From assembly GCA_031292755.1 (NCBI GenBank), contig JARLGM010000005.1, forward strand, positions 34,100-98,099: DNA of 64,000 bases, given 5' to 3'. Positions within the stretch are counted from its first letter, which is position 1, and every line of letters starts with the position of its first letter. The stretch is from Candidatus Sulfopaludibacter sp. (GTDB lineage Bacteria > Acidobacteriota > Terriglobia > Bryobacterales > Bryobacteraceae). The position numbers were made by a program, and so were the translations under genes. The notes below the pieces were generated by a model. That model had not been told where the DNA came from. It saw only the letters and a list, made by a program, of their open reading frames with translations, and made no database searches. This document shows positions 41,271 to 51,804 of this stretch, piece by piece.

Positions 41271-43684
41271 TTAGCGCAGGGTCACCGCGGGATCGACTTG
41301 AGTTGCCCGCCGGGCCGGGATATAGCTGGCCAGTACGGCAATCGCGGCGAACAGCAGGGCGGCGGCGGACGTGGCGGGGTCGGTGACCGAAACGCGATAC
41401 AGCAAGCTGGCCAGGTAGCCTGTGAGGGCGAGAGCGGCGGCCAGGCCGATGCCGATTCCCATAAGAGCCAGCAGGAGGCCCTGCCGCAGCACCAGACGGA
41501 GAATATCGGCGCGATTGGCCCCCAGCGCCATGCGGATGCCCATCTCCTGAGTCCGCTCCGCCACGGAGTAGGCGATCACGCCGTAGATGCCGACCAGCGC
41601 CAGCAGGAAGGCGGTCGCGGCAAGCGCGCCCAACAGGTAGGTGGTGAAACGCGGCTGGGAAGCGCCGTCGGCCAGCACCTCATCCATGCTTTGGACCGCG
41701 GTGACCGGCTGATCGCGGTCCAGGGACGCGACCTGGGCGCGCACGGCCTGAACGACGGTGTGCGGATCGCTTTGGGTGCGGACCACCAGGTTCATAAATG
41801 GCCAGGAAAGCTGGGCGAACGGGAAGAGAATTTCGGGATTGGCATCGGCCGAGAGGCCGCGATTGCGGATATCGGCCACGACCCCGACCACCTCGGCGGC
41901 ATTCACCTGGCGTCCGACCAGAATATGCTTGCCGATGGGGTTTTGATTGGGCCAGTAGGTGCGCGCCAGAATTTCGTTGACGATGATGACGGGCGGATCC
42001 TTGGCTCCATCATGATCGGTGAAGTCGCGGCCGCGCAGCAGACTGGCGCGGATGGTATCGAGGTAGCCGGGGGTGACCCCTTCAATGTTGAAGAGCGGCC
42101 GCTGGCCCGGTGGCACCACGGGATAGTCTTCGGGCAGCGCCGGGGACTGGTGCAAGGTGTTGAGGGGCAGCGAGGAAGTGACCGCGGCGGCGCGGACCCC
42201 CGGAAGCGGACGCACCCGCCGGCAGAGTTCGGCAAAGAAATCGACATCCTGGCTGCGGCTGTAGCGGGCGGTTGGCAGGGCGATGTTCAAGGTGAGCAGG
42301 TGGCCGGGATCGAAGCCCAGACGCAGATTGCGCAGTTGCAGGAAATTGCGAATCAGCAGACCTGCGCCGATGACCAGGAGCAGGGAGAGAGCCACCTGCG
42401 AGACCACCAGCAGATTGCGCACGGCATTGCGGCGGGGTCCGGCGGTGGACCCGCGGCCTTCCGACCGCAGAGTGCCGACCAGGTCCGGCCGGGAAACCTG
42501 GAGCGCGGGCACCAGGCCGAAGAACACACCACACACCACGGAGACCAGCAGGGTGAAGCCCAGAACGTAGCCATCGGTATGAATCTCCCGCGCGTGCGGC
42601 AGGCTGGCCGCGGCCAGCGCGGCGACGGCGCGCGTGCCCCAAGACGCCAGCAGTGTGCCGCACGCGCCGCCCACCAGGGAAAGCAACAGACTCTCCGTAA
42701 GCAGTTGCCGGATCAGCCCGCTCCGCGTGGCGCCGAGGGCGGTACGCACGGCGATTTCTTTCTGGCGCCCAAGCGCGCGAGAGAGCAGCAGGCTGGCCAC
42801 ATTGGCGCAGGCGATCAGCAGCACCACCGAAACCGCGCCGAACAGAATCAGAATGGCGGCCCGCACTCCGGATACGGTCTCATCCCGCAGGTTGCCCACA
42901 TGGACGGCTATGGAGGAATTGGCGTCGGGGCTGCCCGGGCGCTGCGCGCGATACTGCGCGGCCAGCGCGTCCATCTCCGCTTGCGCACGACCGATACTCA
43001 CTCCGGGCCGGAGGCGCGCCACATAGTTCAGGTAGCCCGCCCCCATCTGAATCTGCGCGGCCTGGAGTTCGTTCAACTCAAAAACGCGGGGCAGGAAGAT
43101 GTCGAGCCGGGGACCGGGAAAATCGAAGCGGAATCCCTCCCCGGTTACGCCGATGACGGTATAGTCCCGGCCATCGAGCGTGATAGCTTGGCCCACCGCG
43201 TTCGGGTCGGAAGCGAACCGGCGGCTCCACAGCGAGTGGGAGATCATCACCACGAGGCCGCCGCCGGGCGTCCCTTCCGGCTCGGTGAAGGAACGGCCCA
43301 GCGCGGGATGCACGCCGAGGACTCGAAGAAATTCCAGGAAACGCGCACTCCCGGGATCTGCTCGGGATCCCCCCGGCCGGTTACATTCAAGGCCTCGGGG
43401 GCAAAGGCTGCCACGGCCTGGAAGGAGCGATTGGCCGCTGCCACCTGCTGGAAGCGCGGGTAAGAGAGCGGACCCTGCCGGGTATAGAGACCGGCGCCTT
43501 GCGAGGACAGTAGCACCAGGCGGTCCGGCTCGGAGTAAGGCAGAGGCTGTAGCAGCAGTGCGTTGGCGACACTGAATAAGGCGGTGTTGGCGCCGATAGC
43601 GAGCGCCAGCGTGCAGATGGCAACAGCGGCGAAGCCGGGGCTTCGCGCCAGAAGCCGAACCGCGTAACCCAGGTCTCCGGTCAT
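41271..43684 (-). pseudogene. MacB/FtsX-type ABC permease, frameshifted near the 5' end
   Basis: The C-terminal 700 residues are in one frame: a first FtsX block (LIACANVASLLLSRALGRQK, then LLTESLLLSLVGGACGTLLAS), a central loop, and a second block (ALAATAFLLALVGIYGVIAY, then RTQEMGIRMALGANRADILR). The first 120 residues lie in another frame, beginning MTGDLGYAVRLLARSPGFAA at 43684. The frames meet near 43325-43332, in a run coding N-F-F then R-V-L-G: a one-base deletion is needed to break them. It is therefore either a true pseudogene or a single-base sequencing error. It has the layout of the large acidobacterial permeases that contain no ATPase. Confidence 0.8.
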
Positions 43685-43733
43685 CACTCCAATGTAACGA
43701 AGTTGCCGCAGGCTCCGCGGTATGCTGGTAACC

Positions 43734-44255
43734 ATGCAACCCGATCAAGCTGATTTCCTTCTACAAAGCGTTTACCTGCCCGGATTGAATAGCGAGCACC
43801 GCCTCACGCAAAAAGTGATCGAGGCCATTCCATTGGATAAAGGGGATTATAGTCCGGACGATATTTCTCAAAGCGCCCTGGATCTGGCGTGGCATATCGT
43901 GGCCACCGAAATGCGATTTCTGGAAGCTGTGGCCAAGGGTGCGTTCGAATTCACTCCGCGTCCCATGCCTGATACCATCCAAAACTCGGCGGACCTGGTC
44001 CAGTGGTATACGGAGAACTTCGAACCACGCGTCCACGCTCTGACTGAACTTTCGAACGAGCAACTCGCTAAAATCGTGGACTTCCGGGGCATGTTTCAGT
44101 TGCCGGCAGTGGAGTTCCTGGGGTTTGTGATCAAGCACTCGGTACATCATCGCGGGCAGCTTTCCATGTATCTGCGCCCGATGGGAGCGAAGGTGCCGTC
44201 GATTTACGGCGAAAGCTACGACGCGAAGCTGGCGCGCATCGCCGCGCAGGCGTAA
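43734..44255 (+). CDS. DinB-fold putative metal-dependent protein
   Basis: A 173-residue four-helix protein. I start at the ATG at 43734 (MQPDQADFLLQSVYLPGL), since the earlier in-frame ATG adds four residues only. Histidines of the metal site are LAWHIVATE near residue 50 and KHSVHHRGQLSMYL near 135. The end VPSIYGESYDAK is the group signature and matches the DinB protein of the ArsR operon. It diverges from the damaged permease gene. Function unknown. Confidence 0.88.
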   Translation: MQPDQADFLLQSVYLPGLNSEHRLTQKVIEAIPLDKGDYSPDDISQSALDLAWHIVATEMRFLEAVAKGAFEFTPRPMPDTIQNSADLVQWYTENFEPRVHALTELSNEQLAKIVDFRGMFQLPAVEFLGFVIKHSVHHRGQLSMYLRPMGAKVPSIYGESYDAKLARIAAQA

Positions 44256-44260
44256 GCCTG

Positions 44261-45070
44261 CTAAGCCACGCACTTCAGTTGGTCCACATTTTCGAATAGG
44301 GCAATGTCCGTTCGGAGGGTTGCGAGCGTGCGGAACAGGAAGGCCACGTCGCGCTCGCGCCTGAGTGTGGCGGCGAGCGAGCCGGCATTGGAGGCATTCA
44401 CGTGCCAGTCGCCGGCGTCCGGCGGGATGCCTTCCAGGTGGACGAATTTGGAAAGGACGGCGGCCGAAGATTTCGCGCCCCATCCCTGCAACCCGGGATA
44501 GCCGTCGGCGGCATCGCCAACCAGCGCCAGGTAGTCGGGAATCGATTCGGGCAGCACGCCAAACTTGCGGACCACGCCGGCTTCGTCGAACACCGTCCGC
44601 GTGCGGCGATTCAACTGCACCACCCGCTCGCCCTGCACGCATTGCGCCAGATCCTTATCGGGCGTACAGATGATCACACGCTCCACTCGCGGATCCCGGG
44701 CTGCTTTCGCCGCGGCCGCCGCGAGCGCATCGTCGGCTTCGAATTCGATCATGGGCCAGACCACCAGCCCGGCCGCGGAAAGGCTTTCTTCCAGCAGAGG
44801 GAACTGCGCCAGAAGAAGGGGATCGATCCCTTCGCCGGTTTTATAGCCCGGCCATAATCCGTTGCGGAAGGATTCGATCACATGATCGGTGGCGATTGCC
44901 ACGTGGGTGGCGCCGGCCTGAATCATGCCCTGGACGGACGCGAGCACTCCGCGCACGGCGGCAACCTCCCGTCCGTGCTCGTCCCGCGCGGAGGGAAGCG
45001 CGTAGTAATGGCGGAACAGCTCATATGTGCCGTCGATGAGATGGACTTCCAGTGGGTGGCTCCACGACAA
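44261..45070 (-). CDS. 5'-3' exonuclease (PolA-type FEN domain), stand-alone
   Basis: A 269-residue protein matching the 5'-3' exonuclease domain of DNA polymerase I without the polymerase. It has VHLIDGTYELFRHYYA at the start, the acidic motif EFEADDALAAAA, CTPDKDLAQCV, and the helix-hairpin-helix region DYLALVGDAADGYPGLQGWG. The expected role is removing 5' flaps or RNA primers. It is divergent from the efflux operon with a 167-base gap. The nearby DinB gene on the other strand is convergent. Confidence 0.92.
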   Translation of the reverse strand: MSWSHPLEVHLIDGTYELFRHYYALPSARDEHGREVAAVRGVLASVQGMIQAGATHVAIATDHVIESFRNGLWPGYKTGEGIDPLLLAQFPLLEESLSAAGLVVWPMIEFEADDALAAAAAKAARDPRVERVIICTPDKDLAQCVQGERVVQLNRRTRTVFDEAGVVRKFGVLPESIPDYLALVGDAADGYPGLQGWGAKSSAAVLSKFVHLEGIPPDAGDWHVNASNAGSLAATLRRERDVAFLFRTLATLRTDIALFENVDQLKCVA

Positions 45071-45203
45071 CGTTACCCGATAGGTGGCCCCGCCGCCAAA
45101 TAACGCCCAAACTAGCTCGAAAGGGCTACTCCGCCCTGCTCCGCCCGAATCATGCGCATCCCGCGCACATCGAATATCATAGAAGCTAATAACCCAACCA
45201 GCG

Positions 45204-45219
45204 CCAGCTCTGTAGCTGG
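45204..45219 (+). promoter_or_regulatory. Small inverted repeat ahead of the RND operon
   Basis: CCAGCT-CTGT-AGCTGG lies 19-34 bases before the RND permease start. It could be an operator or a short hairpin in the 5' leader. No regulator gene is adjacent to support a specific function. Confidence 0.3.
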
Positions 45220-45237
45220 GGATGTGTATAAACCGTA

Positions 45238-48200
45238 ATGTGGATTGTCAGACTCGCCCTTAGGCGTCCTTATACCTTCGTTGTCATGGCGGTGCTCATC
45301 GCTATCCTGGGCACCACGGCCATCGTTTCCATGCCGGTGGATATTTTTCCCTACATCGATATCCCGGTAGTCAGCATCATCTGGAGCTACGCCGGTCTTT
45401 CGGCCGAGGAGATGGAAAAGCGCATGGTCACCATCTTCGAGCGCGCCATGACCACCACCGTCAACGATATCGAGCACATGGAGTCGCAATCCTACGGCGG
45501 CTATTCGGTAACCCGTGTCTACTTTCAGCCCAACGCCAAGGTGGAATTGGGCCTTTCACAGGTCACCGCGATCTCTCAGACACTGCTCAAGATTTTCCCC
45601 CCGGGAACTACCCCACCCAGCATTGTTAAATACGACGCCTCCAGTGTTCCGATCATCCAGCTCGGTCTGGAGAGCAAGACCCTCAGCGAACAGGAACTGT
45701 TCGACCTGGGCCAGAACTTCATCCGCACCCAGCTTGCCACCATCCAGGGCGCCGCGGTGCCGTTGCCATACGGCGGCAAGTTCCGGCAGGTGATGGTGGA
45801 TCTGGACCCCTCGCAACTCTTCGCCAAGGGACTCTCGCCGGTGGACGTGTCCAATGCGCTGGCCAACCAGAACCTGATTCTGCCCGCCGGCGACGCCAAG
45901 ATCGGCGCCATCGATTATATCGTCCGGCTGAACAGTAGCCCCCGCGTGCTCGACGAGTTGAACAACCTGCCGGTCAAGGTGGTTAACGGAGCGCCGGTCT
46001 ACATTCGCGATGTGGGACAGGCGCGCGATGGCTACTCGGTACAGTCGGCCATCGTCCGCATCAACGGAACGCGCGGCGCGCTGCTTACCGTGCTGCGTAG
46101 CGGCAAGGCGTCCACTCTGGAGGTGGTCAACAACGTGAAGGCGGCCCTGCCGAAGATCCTGGCGGGCATCACGCCGGAACTGCACGTGCGCCAGTTGTTC
46201 GATCAATCGCTGTTCGTCCGCGCGGCCATCAATGCAGTAGTGCGCGAGGCCGTCACGGCGGCATGTCTCACCGGCCTGATGATCCTGATTTTCCTGGGAA
46301 GCTGGCGCAGCACGGTGATCGTGTGCATCTCCATTCCGCTCTCCATTCTGGTGTCGCTGATCTGCTTGAGCCTGCTGGGCGCCACCATCAACGTGATGAC
46401 GCTGGGAGGGCTCGCGCTGGCGGTGGGAATTCTGGTGGACGACGCCACCGTGGAAATCGAAAACACGCACCGCAACATGGCCATGAAGAAGCCGCTGGTG
46501 CGCGCCGTGCTCGACGGCGCCATGCAGATCGCCGCGCCCGCGTTCGTCTCCACGCTTTCCATCTGCATCGTGTTCGTTCCGGTGCTGCTGCTGACCGGGG
46601 CGGCGAAATACCTGTTCACTCCCCTGGCGGGAGCCGTGGTGTTCGCCATGATGGCGTCCTATTTCCTTTCGCGCACCATCATCCCCACCATGGTGCATTA
46701 CATGCTTCGCTCCGAAGTGAAGCTCTACGCGCAGGGGCAGCACGGCGAAACGTCCGGCGGCAAAGGCATCATCTGGAAGACGCACTATCTGTTCAATCGC
46801 CGGTTCGAGCAGATGCGCACCTCTTATGCCTCGCTGCTGCACTGGTGCCTGGATCATCGCGGGCCGGTGATCGTATCTTTCGGCATCTTCGTGGTGGCAT
46901 CGCTTTGCCTGGCTCCGCTGATCGGCCGCGATTTTTTCCCCACGGTGGATTCCGGACAGATGCGCCTGCACGCGCGCGCTCCTTCCGGCACGCGCCTGGA
47001 GCAGACCGAAGTGGTCTTCGCCAACATCGAAAGCGAGATCCGTAAGGTGATCCCGCCGCGCGAGATCGATACCATCATCGACAATATCGGCATTCCCAAC
47101 GGCGGCTTCAATCTGGCATTCGGCGACAATCCGACGCTCGGCGTGGCCGACGGCGATATTCTGATCTCCCTCAACCAGGAAGAGCACGGCTCCACCGCGG
47201 CATACACCGACAAACTCCGCAAGCATCTGCACGAAGTTTTCCCCGATGTCGTCTTCTTCTTCGAAGCGGCCAACATCACCAACCAGATTCTGAACTTCGG
47301 GCTGCCGGCCCCCATCGATGTACAGGTACTCGGCCGGAATGCCGAGGCCAATTACCAGATCGCGCAGAACCTTCGGCAGAAGATTGCCGCCGTCCCCGGC
47401 GCGGCCGACGTCCACATTCACCAGGTGGTGGACTGGCCGGAGATCGACATCAACGTGGACCGCGACAAGGCCGGGCAGGTCGGGCTCACCCAAAAGGATG
47501 TCAGCAACAGCCTGCTGGTTTCGCTGGCATCCAGCGGTCAGGTGGCGCCCACCCAGTGGCTCGACTGGAAGACCGGCGTCAGTTACTTCGTTGCCGTGCA
47601 GACGCCTCAGTACCGCATGAACTCTCTGGACACCATGATGCGCACGCCCATTACTCCGGCGTTCGTATTCAATTCGAACACGGCCACTTCGCTGGCCGGC
47701 GTGGCCAACGGCGGGAATGCTTCTGTGGGGGCCAGCCCCAGCCAGGCTTCCGTCGCGTTCGGCAATCCGGGGGCAGCGCCTACCGGGCCGCAGTTGCTCT
47801 CCAACCTGGCGGGCGTTACGCGCGCCATTTCGGCGGAAATCGTCAACCACTATAACGTGCAGCCGGTGTACGATGTCTACGCGAACGTGGACCGCAGCGA
47901 CCTGGGTTCGGTGGGCGACGCGGTCAACAAGATCGCGAACCAGGCGTCCGCCAAACTGCCGCGCGGCACCACGCTCGACGTGCGCGGCCAGGTGAGCACC
48001 ATGCAAAGCTCCTTCTACCGGCTGGGCCTGGGCATGATCTTCGCGGTAGTGCTGGTCTATTTGCTGATGGCCGTGAATTTTCAATCGTGGCTGGATCCCT
48101 TCATTATTCTGATGGCGCTGCCCGGAGCGCTGGCCGGCATCGTGTGGATGCTGTTTCTGACCCAGACCACCTTCAGCGTGCCGTCGCTGATGGGCGCGAT

Positions 48201-48585
48201 CATGTGCATCGGCGTCGCCACGGCCAACAGCATTCTGATGGTGGTGTTCGCCAACGATCAGCGCGAAGAAGGCATGGACGCCCGTGCCGCCGCCCTCTCC
48301 GCCGGCCACACGCGCATCCGCCCGGTCATCATGACCGCCAGCGCCATGATTATCGGTATGCTGCCGATGGCGCTTGGCTTAGGCGAGGGTGGCGAGCAGA
48401 ATGCGCCGCTCGGGCGCGCCGTCATTGGCGGCCTGATTCTGGCCACAATCACCACGCTTTTTGTGGTTCCATTGGTATATAGCCTGCTTCGCACTAAGCC
48501 TCCCGTGGACTACGAACGCAAGATCGTCGAAGAGGAACACGCGTACCTGCAGGATGTTGGGATGCTCAGTGAGGATGAGCAATGA
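45238..48585 (+). CDS. RND efflux permease (AcrB-like)
   Basis: An 1115-residue inner-membrane transporter, longer than the common 1030-1050. The opening MWIVRLALRRPYTFVVMAVL and the first periplasmic part are as usual. TM4 has the proton-relay pair in AVGILVDDATVEIENTH, and the second half has GMIFAVVLVYLLMAVNFQSW and LMGAIMCIGVATANSILMVV. A Gly/Ala/Ser/Asn-rich segment (about bases 47681-47790) interrupts the periplasmic domain of the second half. It is followed by the adaptor (four-base overlap) and the outer-membrane channel, a complete tripartite pump. Substrate unknown. Confidence 0.94.
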   Translation: MWIVRLALRRPYTFVVMAVLIAILGTTAIVSMPVDIFPYIDIPVVSIIWSYAGLSAEEMEKRMVTIFERAMTTTVNDIEHMESQSYGGYSVTRVYFQPNAKVELGLSQVTAISQTLLKIFPPGTTPPSIVKYDASSVPIIQLGLESKTLSEQELFDLGQNFIRTQLATIQGAAVPLPYGGKFRQVMVDLDPSQLFAKGLSPVDVSNALANQNLILPAGDAKIGAIDYIVRLNSSPRVLDELNNLPVKVVNGAPVYIRDVGQARDGYSVQSAIVRINGTRGALLTVLRSGKASTLEVVNNVKAALPKILAGITPELHVRQLFDQSLFVRAAINAVVREAVTAACLTGLMILIFLGSWRSTVIVCISIPLSILVSLICLSLLGATINVMTLGGLALAVGILVDDATVEIENTHRNMAMKKPLVRAVLDGAMQIAAPAFVSTLSICIVFVPVLLLTGAAKYLFTPLAGAVVFAMMASYFLSRTIIPTMVHYMLRSEVKLYAQGQHGETSGGKGIIWKTHYLFNRRFEQMRTSYASLLHWCLDHRGPVIVSFGIFVVASLCLAPLIGRDFFPTVDSGQMRLHARAPSGTRLEQTEVVFANIESEIRKVIPPREIDTIIDNIGIPNGGFNLAFGDNPTLGVADGDILISLNQEEHGSTAAYTDKLRKHLHEVFPDVVFFFEAANITNQILNFGLPAPIDVQVLGRNAEANYQIAQNLRQKIAAVPGAADVHIHQVVDWPEIDINVDRDKAGQVGLTQKDVSNSLLVSLASSGQVAPTQWLDWKTGVSYFVAVQTPQYRMNSLDTMMRTPITPAFVFNSNTATSLAGVANGGNASVGASPSQASVAFGNPGAAPTGPQLLSNLAGVTRAISAEIVNHYNVQPVYDVYANVDRSDLGSVGDAVNKIANQASAKLPRGTTLDVRGQVSTMQSSFYRLGLGMIFAVVLVYLLMAVNFQSWLDPFIILMALPGALAGIVWMLFLTQTTFSVPSLMGAIMCIGVATANSILMVVFANDQREEGMDARAAALSAGHTRIRPVIMTASAMIIGMLPMALGLGEGGEQNAPLGRAVIGGLILATITTLFVVPLVYSLLRTKPPVDYERKIVEEEHAYLQDVGMLSEDEQ

Positions 48586-49931
48586 ACGAAATCAATACGA
48601 CCGAAGACAGCCTGCGGCTGGAAATCGAACAGCTCAAGCGCCAGTTGGAGGAACAGAAGAGGCGCGCCGTCAGACACAGCGACCCGGTAAACAAACCGCC
48701 CACCTATCGCAGTCTGCTGGTGGTGGTGCTGCTGCTCGCGCTTCTGGCGGTGGCGGGATACTACCGTGGATATGTGCCGCGCCAGCGCCGCGAAGCGGTG
48801 TTGGCCGCGGAGGCGCAGTCGAATTCCAGCTCGCTGCCTTTGGTCAACGTGGTGGCGGTTGGCCGCGGCGCTACCACCGGCAACCTGGTGCTGCCCGGCA
48901 ACATCCAGGCGGTTACCGAGGCTCCCATTCTGGCGCGTGCTTCCGGTTATATCCGCAAGCGGTACGTGGATATTGGCGATCGCGTGCAAGCGGGACAGGT
49001 AGTGGCGGAGATTGAAGCGCCGGAACTGCAGCAGCAGATCCGCCAGGCCAAGGCCGCGGTGGATCAGGCCAACTCTTCGGTGCAGCAGGCGGAAGCTTCG
49101 CTCCAGCAGGGACGCAGCAACGAAAACCTGGCCCGGGTGACCGCCCAGCGCTGGCAAAAACTGCTGGACAAAGGCGTGGTGTCGCGTCAGGACAACGACA
49201 CCTACCAGATGCAGTGGGCCGCCCAACAGGCCAATGTGCAGGCACTGGAGAAAGCCGTGGCGGCAGCCAGGAGCAATACCGGCGCCATGGAGGCGAACGT
49301 CGCCCGCCTCGACGAACTGCAAGGCTTTCAGGCCGTTCGATCGCCGTTCGCGGGGGTCATCACGGTGCGCAATATCGATACCGGCGTGCTCGTGACCGAA
49401 GGCAGTACCTTGCTTTATCGCGTCGCGCAGGCCGACCGCCTGCGGACTTACTTAAATGTTCCGCAGGCCGATGCCGAATCGGTGCGAGTGGGCCAGGCGG
49501 CCAAGCTGACCATCCCGGATCTGCGCGGCCGTACCTTCCCGGGCACGGTGGCGCGCACATCGAGTTCCCTCGATCCGGCCACTCGCACGCTGCTGGTGGA
49601 GGTGCAGGTTCCCAATGCAAGCGGGCAACTGGCGCCGGGCATGTACGCCCAGGTCGATCTTTCAGTTCCGCGCAAGAATCCGCCGCTGGCGATTCCCGGT
49701 GACACGCTGGTGATTCGCGCCGACGGCCCGCAGGTGGCCGTGGTGCGTCCAGACAGCACGGTGCATTTCACGCGTGTGGAGTTGGGCCGCGATTTCGGCG
49801 CCACGCTGGAGGTGCTCTCCGGCCTGGAGGAAGGACAGCTTCTGGTAGTCAATCCCAGCGATGCCACCCGGGAAGGAGCCAAGGTCAAACCCGTGCGGCC
49901 CGCCGCAAACGCCCCGGCTAAGAAAAGTTAA
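48582..49931 (+). CDS. RND periplasmic adaptor (membrane fusion protein)
   Basis: A 449-residue protein. A charged helix at the N-terminus is followed by a membrane anchor (LLVVVLLLALLAVAGYYRG, residues about 46-64). The adaptor core has the lipoyl-half motif GYIRKRYVDIGDRVQAGQVV, a long coiled-coil region rich in Gln and Ala (residues about 150-250) and the barrel region including FAGVITVRNIDTGVLVTEGS. It links the inner-membrane pump to the outer-membrane channel. It overlaps the permease stop (ATGA) and precedes the channel by seven bases. Confidence 0.93.
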   Translation: MNEINTTEDSLRLEIEQLKRQLEEQKRRAVRHSDPVNKPPTYRSLLVVVLLLALLAVAGYYRGYVPRQRREAVLAAEAQSNSSSLPLVNVVAVGRGATTGNLVLPGNIQAVTEAPILARASGYIRKRYVDIGDRVQAGQVVAEIEAPELQQQIRQAKAAVDQANSSVQQAEASLQQGRSNENLARVTAQRWQKLLDKGVVSRQDNDTYQMQWAAQQANVQALEKAVAAARSNTGAMEANVARLDELQGFQAVRSPFAGVITVRNIDTGVLVTEGSTLLYRVAQADRLRTYLNVPQADAESVRVGQAAKLTIPDLRGRTFPGTVARTSSSLDPATRTLLVEVQVPNASGQLAPGMYAQVDLSVPRKNPPLAIPGDTLVIRADGPQVAVVRPDSTVHFTRVELGRDFGATLEVLSGLEEGQLLVVNPSDATREGAKVKPVRPAANAPAKKS

Positions 49932-49938
49932 GTCATTC

Positions 49939-51804
49939 ATGACGCGAAAATCGATACTCAGTACGCTCCTGTCGTCACTGCTGTGTGCTGCCGCGCCGCA
50001 GCAGGCGCCCGTTCCGAATCAACTTGCTTCGATGCCGCCCATGAGCGGCCCGGTTAGGCTGGATAACTCACAGCGCGTGCACGACCTGATTCGCGCCGGG
50101 AACATGTATCTTTCCTTGCAGGACGCGCTGGCCCTGGCCATCGAGAACAATCTCGATATTGAATTGCAGCGTTACAATCTGCCCCTGGTGGATGCGGAAC
50201 GGCTGCGCACGCGTGGCGGCGGCGTCACGCGCGGATTGAGTTACAACCTGTCGGAAGTTCCGGCCGGCGTGGGCGGGCCTCTCAGTCCCCTGGTCGTCAA
50301 TGTGGCGCCCGCGGGGACCGCGACTTCGGGAACGGCGGTGGCAGCCAATGCCATCGAATTGGGCGTGCTCGGCGAGCCCGTTACCAGTCTCTCCATGCAG
50401 GGCGCCATCGGCCAGGCTACCGGCACGGCCATCCCGATTTACGACCCCATCCTGGTGGGACAGTTGAGCTGGTTGCACCAGACCACCCCTCAGACCAACA
50501 ATCTGGCCTATGGCACCAATTCCCTGGTGACCAACGGCACCACCGCCAACACCGGTCTCCAGCAGGGCTTCTCCACCGGCGCGCAGCTTTCGGCGAACTT
50601 CGCCAATCTCCACCAGAACCTCAATTCGCTCAACACCAGCTACAATCCGTTCACCGGTTCCAGCCTGGGGTTCACGGTGACCCAGCCGCTGCTCCGCGGT
50701 TTCGGCATCAGCTTGAACCGCCGCTTCATCCGCATCGCCGGAAATGAACAGAGAATCACCAGCCTCCTCTTTCAACAACAGTTGATCCAGACGGTCTACG
50801 GAGTGATCCGGCTGTACACCGACTTCGTGGCCCTGGACGAAGACGAAAAGGTAAAACAGGAAACCGTGACCCTGGCGGAAAAACTGTTGAGCGATACCCA
50901 GGCCCAGGTTGACGAAGGCACCCTGGCGCAGGTGGAACTTACCCGCGCCAATGCCCAGCTTTACTCCACGCGGCAGGACCTCATCAACTCCACCGGACTG
51001 CGGGAGGAAGAAGAGGCCATCCTGAAGACCGTGCTCACGCGCGAAAAAGATCAGGAAATTCGCTCGGCGCGCATCATTCCCACCGATGCCCTCACCATCC
51101 CCGCGCAGGACGAGCTGCGGCCCATTCAAGACTTGATCGCCGACGCCATGGCGGCCCGCCCCGACCTGAGGCAGGCGGGCATCCAGGTGGAAAATTCCAT
51201 CCTCGGTCTGCAAGGCACCAGGAACGCTACGCTGCCCGAAGTGGACCTGGTCGGCACCATGCAAAACAACGGCCTGGCAGGCCCCGGAACAGGCTATGTC
51301 AACAATACCAATCCGGCATTCGTCGGCGGCTACGGCAGCGTGCTGGGACAGATTCTGGCACACGACTATCCGACGTACGGTATCGGCGTCCAGGTGACAC
51401 TGCCGATTCACAACCGGATCGCCGAGGCCGACCTGGCGCGCGACGAAATTCAGGTGAAGCAGTCGCAGATCCGCCAGAAGCAGTTGCAGAACCAGGCGCA
51501 GCTCGAAGTGGAAGACGCGGTGATCGCCATGCGGCGCTCCCGCGGCAGCTACGAAGCCGCCGTGCAGGCGCGCAAATTCCAGCAGGAGAGCCTGGACGCC
51601 GAGCAGGCGAAGTTCGAAGTGGGCGCCTCGACGGCTTTCTTCGTGATCCAATACGAAAGCCTGCTGGCCCAGGCCAAGAGCACGGAGGTAGCGGCCCAAA
51701 GCTCGTGGGTGAAGGCCAAGGCGGCCCTCCAGCGCGCCACCGGCACCATCCTGGACCAAAACAATATTTCCTTCGACGCCGCCGTCAAAGGAAGGATGCG
51801 GTAA
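49939..51804 (+). CDS. TolC-family outer-membrane channel protein
   Basis: A 621-residue protein from the ATG at 49939 with a signal peptide (ILSTLLSSLLCAAAPQ). It has the first TolC block LSLQDALALAIENNLDIELQ, the FTVTQPLLRGFGISLNRRF outer-barrel region, coiled-coil stretches such as ETVTLAEKLLSDTQAQVDEG, and the second half YGIGVQVTLPIHNRIAEADL. The long insertion (residues about 75-215), rich in Thr/Asn/Gly, is typical of acidobacterial members. It completes the RND pump. The 215 bases after it (51805-52019) show no gene. Confidence 0.92.
   Translation: MTRKSILSTLLSSLLCAAAPQQAPVPNQLASMPPMSGPVRLDNSQRVHDLIRAGNMYLSLQDALALAIENNLDIELQRYNLPLVDAERLRTRGGGVTRGLSYNLSEVPAGVGGPLSPLVVNVAPAGTATSGTAVAANAIELGVLGEPVTSLSMQGAIGQATGTAIPIYDPILVGQLSWLHQTTPQTNNLAYGTNSLVTNGTTANTGLQQGFSTGAQLSANFANLHQNLNSLNTSYNPFTGSSLGFTVTQPLLRGFGISLNRRFIRIAGNEQRITSLLFQQQLIQTVYGVIRLYTDFVALDEDEKVKQETVTLAEKLLSDTQAQVDEGTLAQVELTRANAQLYSTRQDLINSTGLREEEEAILKTVLTREKDQEIRSARIIPTDALTIPAQDELRPIQDLIADAMAARPDLRQAGIQVENSILGLQGTRNATLPEVDLVGTMQNNGLAGPGTGYVNNTNPAFVGGYGSVLGQILAHDYPTYGIGVQVTLPIHNRIAEADLARDEIQVKQSQIRQKQLQNQAQLEVEDAVIAMRRSRGSYEAAVQARKFQQESLDAEQAKFEVGASTAFFVIQYESLLAQAKSTEVAAQSSWVKAKAALQRATGTILDQNNISFDAAVKGRMR

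Noticed and set aside
41205..43463. A 752-codon frame antisense to the frameshifted permease
   Set aside because: Low-complexity Gln/Gly/Asp composition and no recognisable fold.
45556..48309. A 917-codon frame antisense to the RND permease
   Set aside because: Composition rich in His, Arg and Gln with no domain; the sense frame is a clear RND pump.
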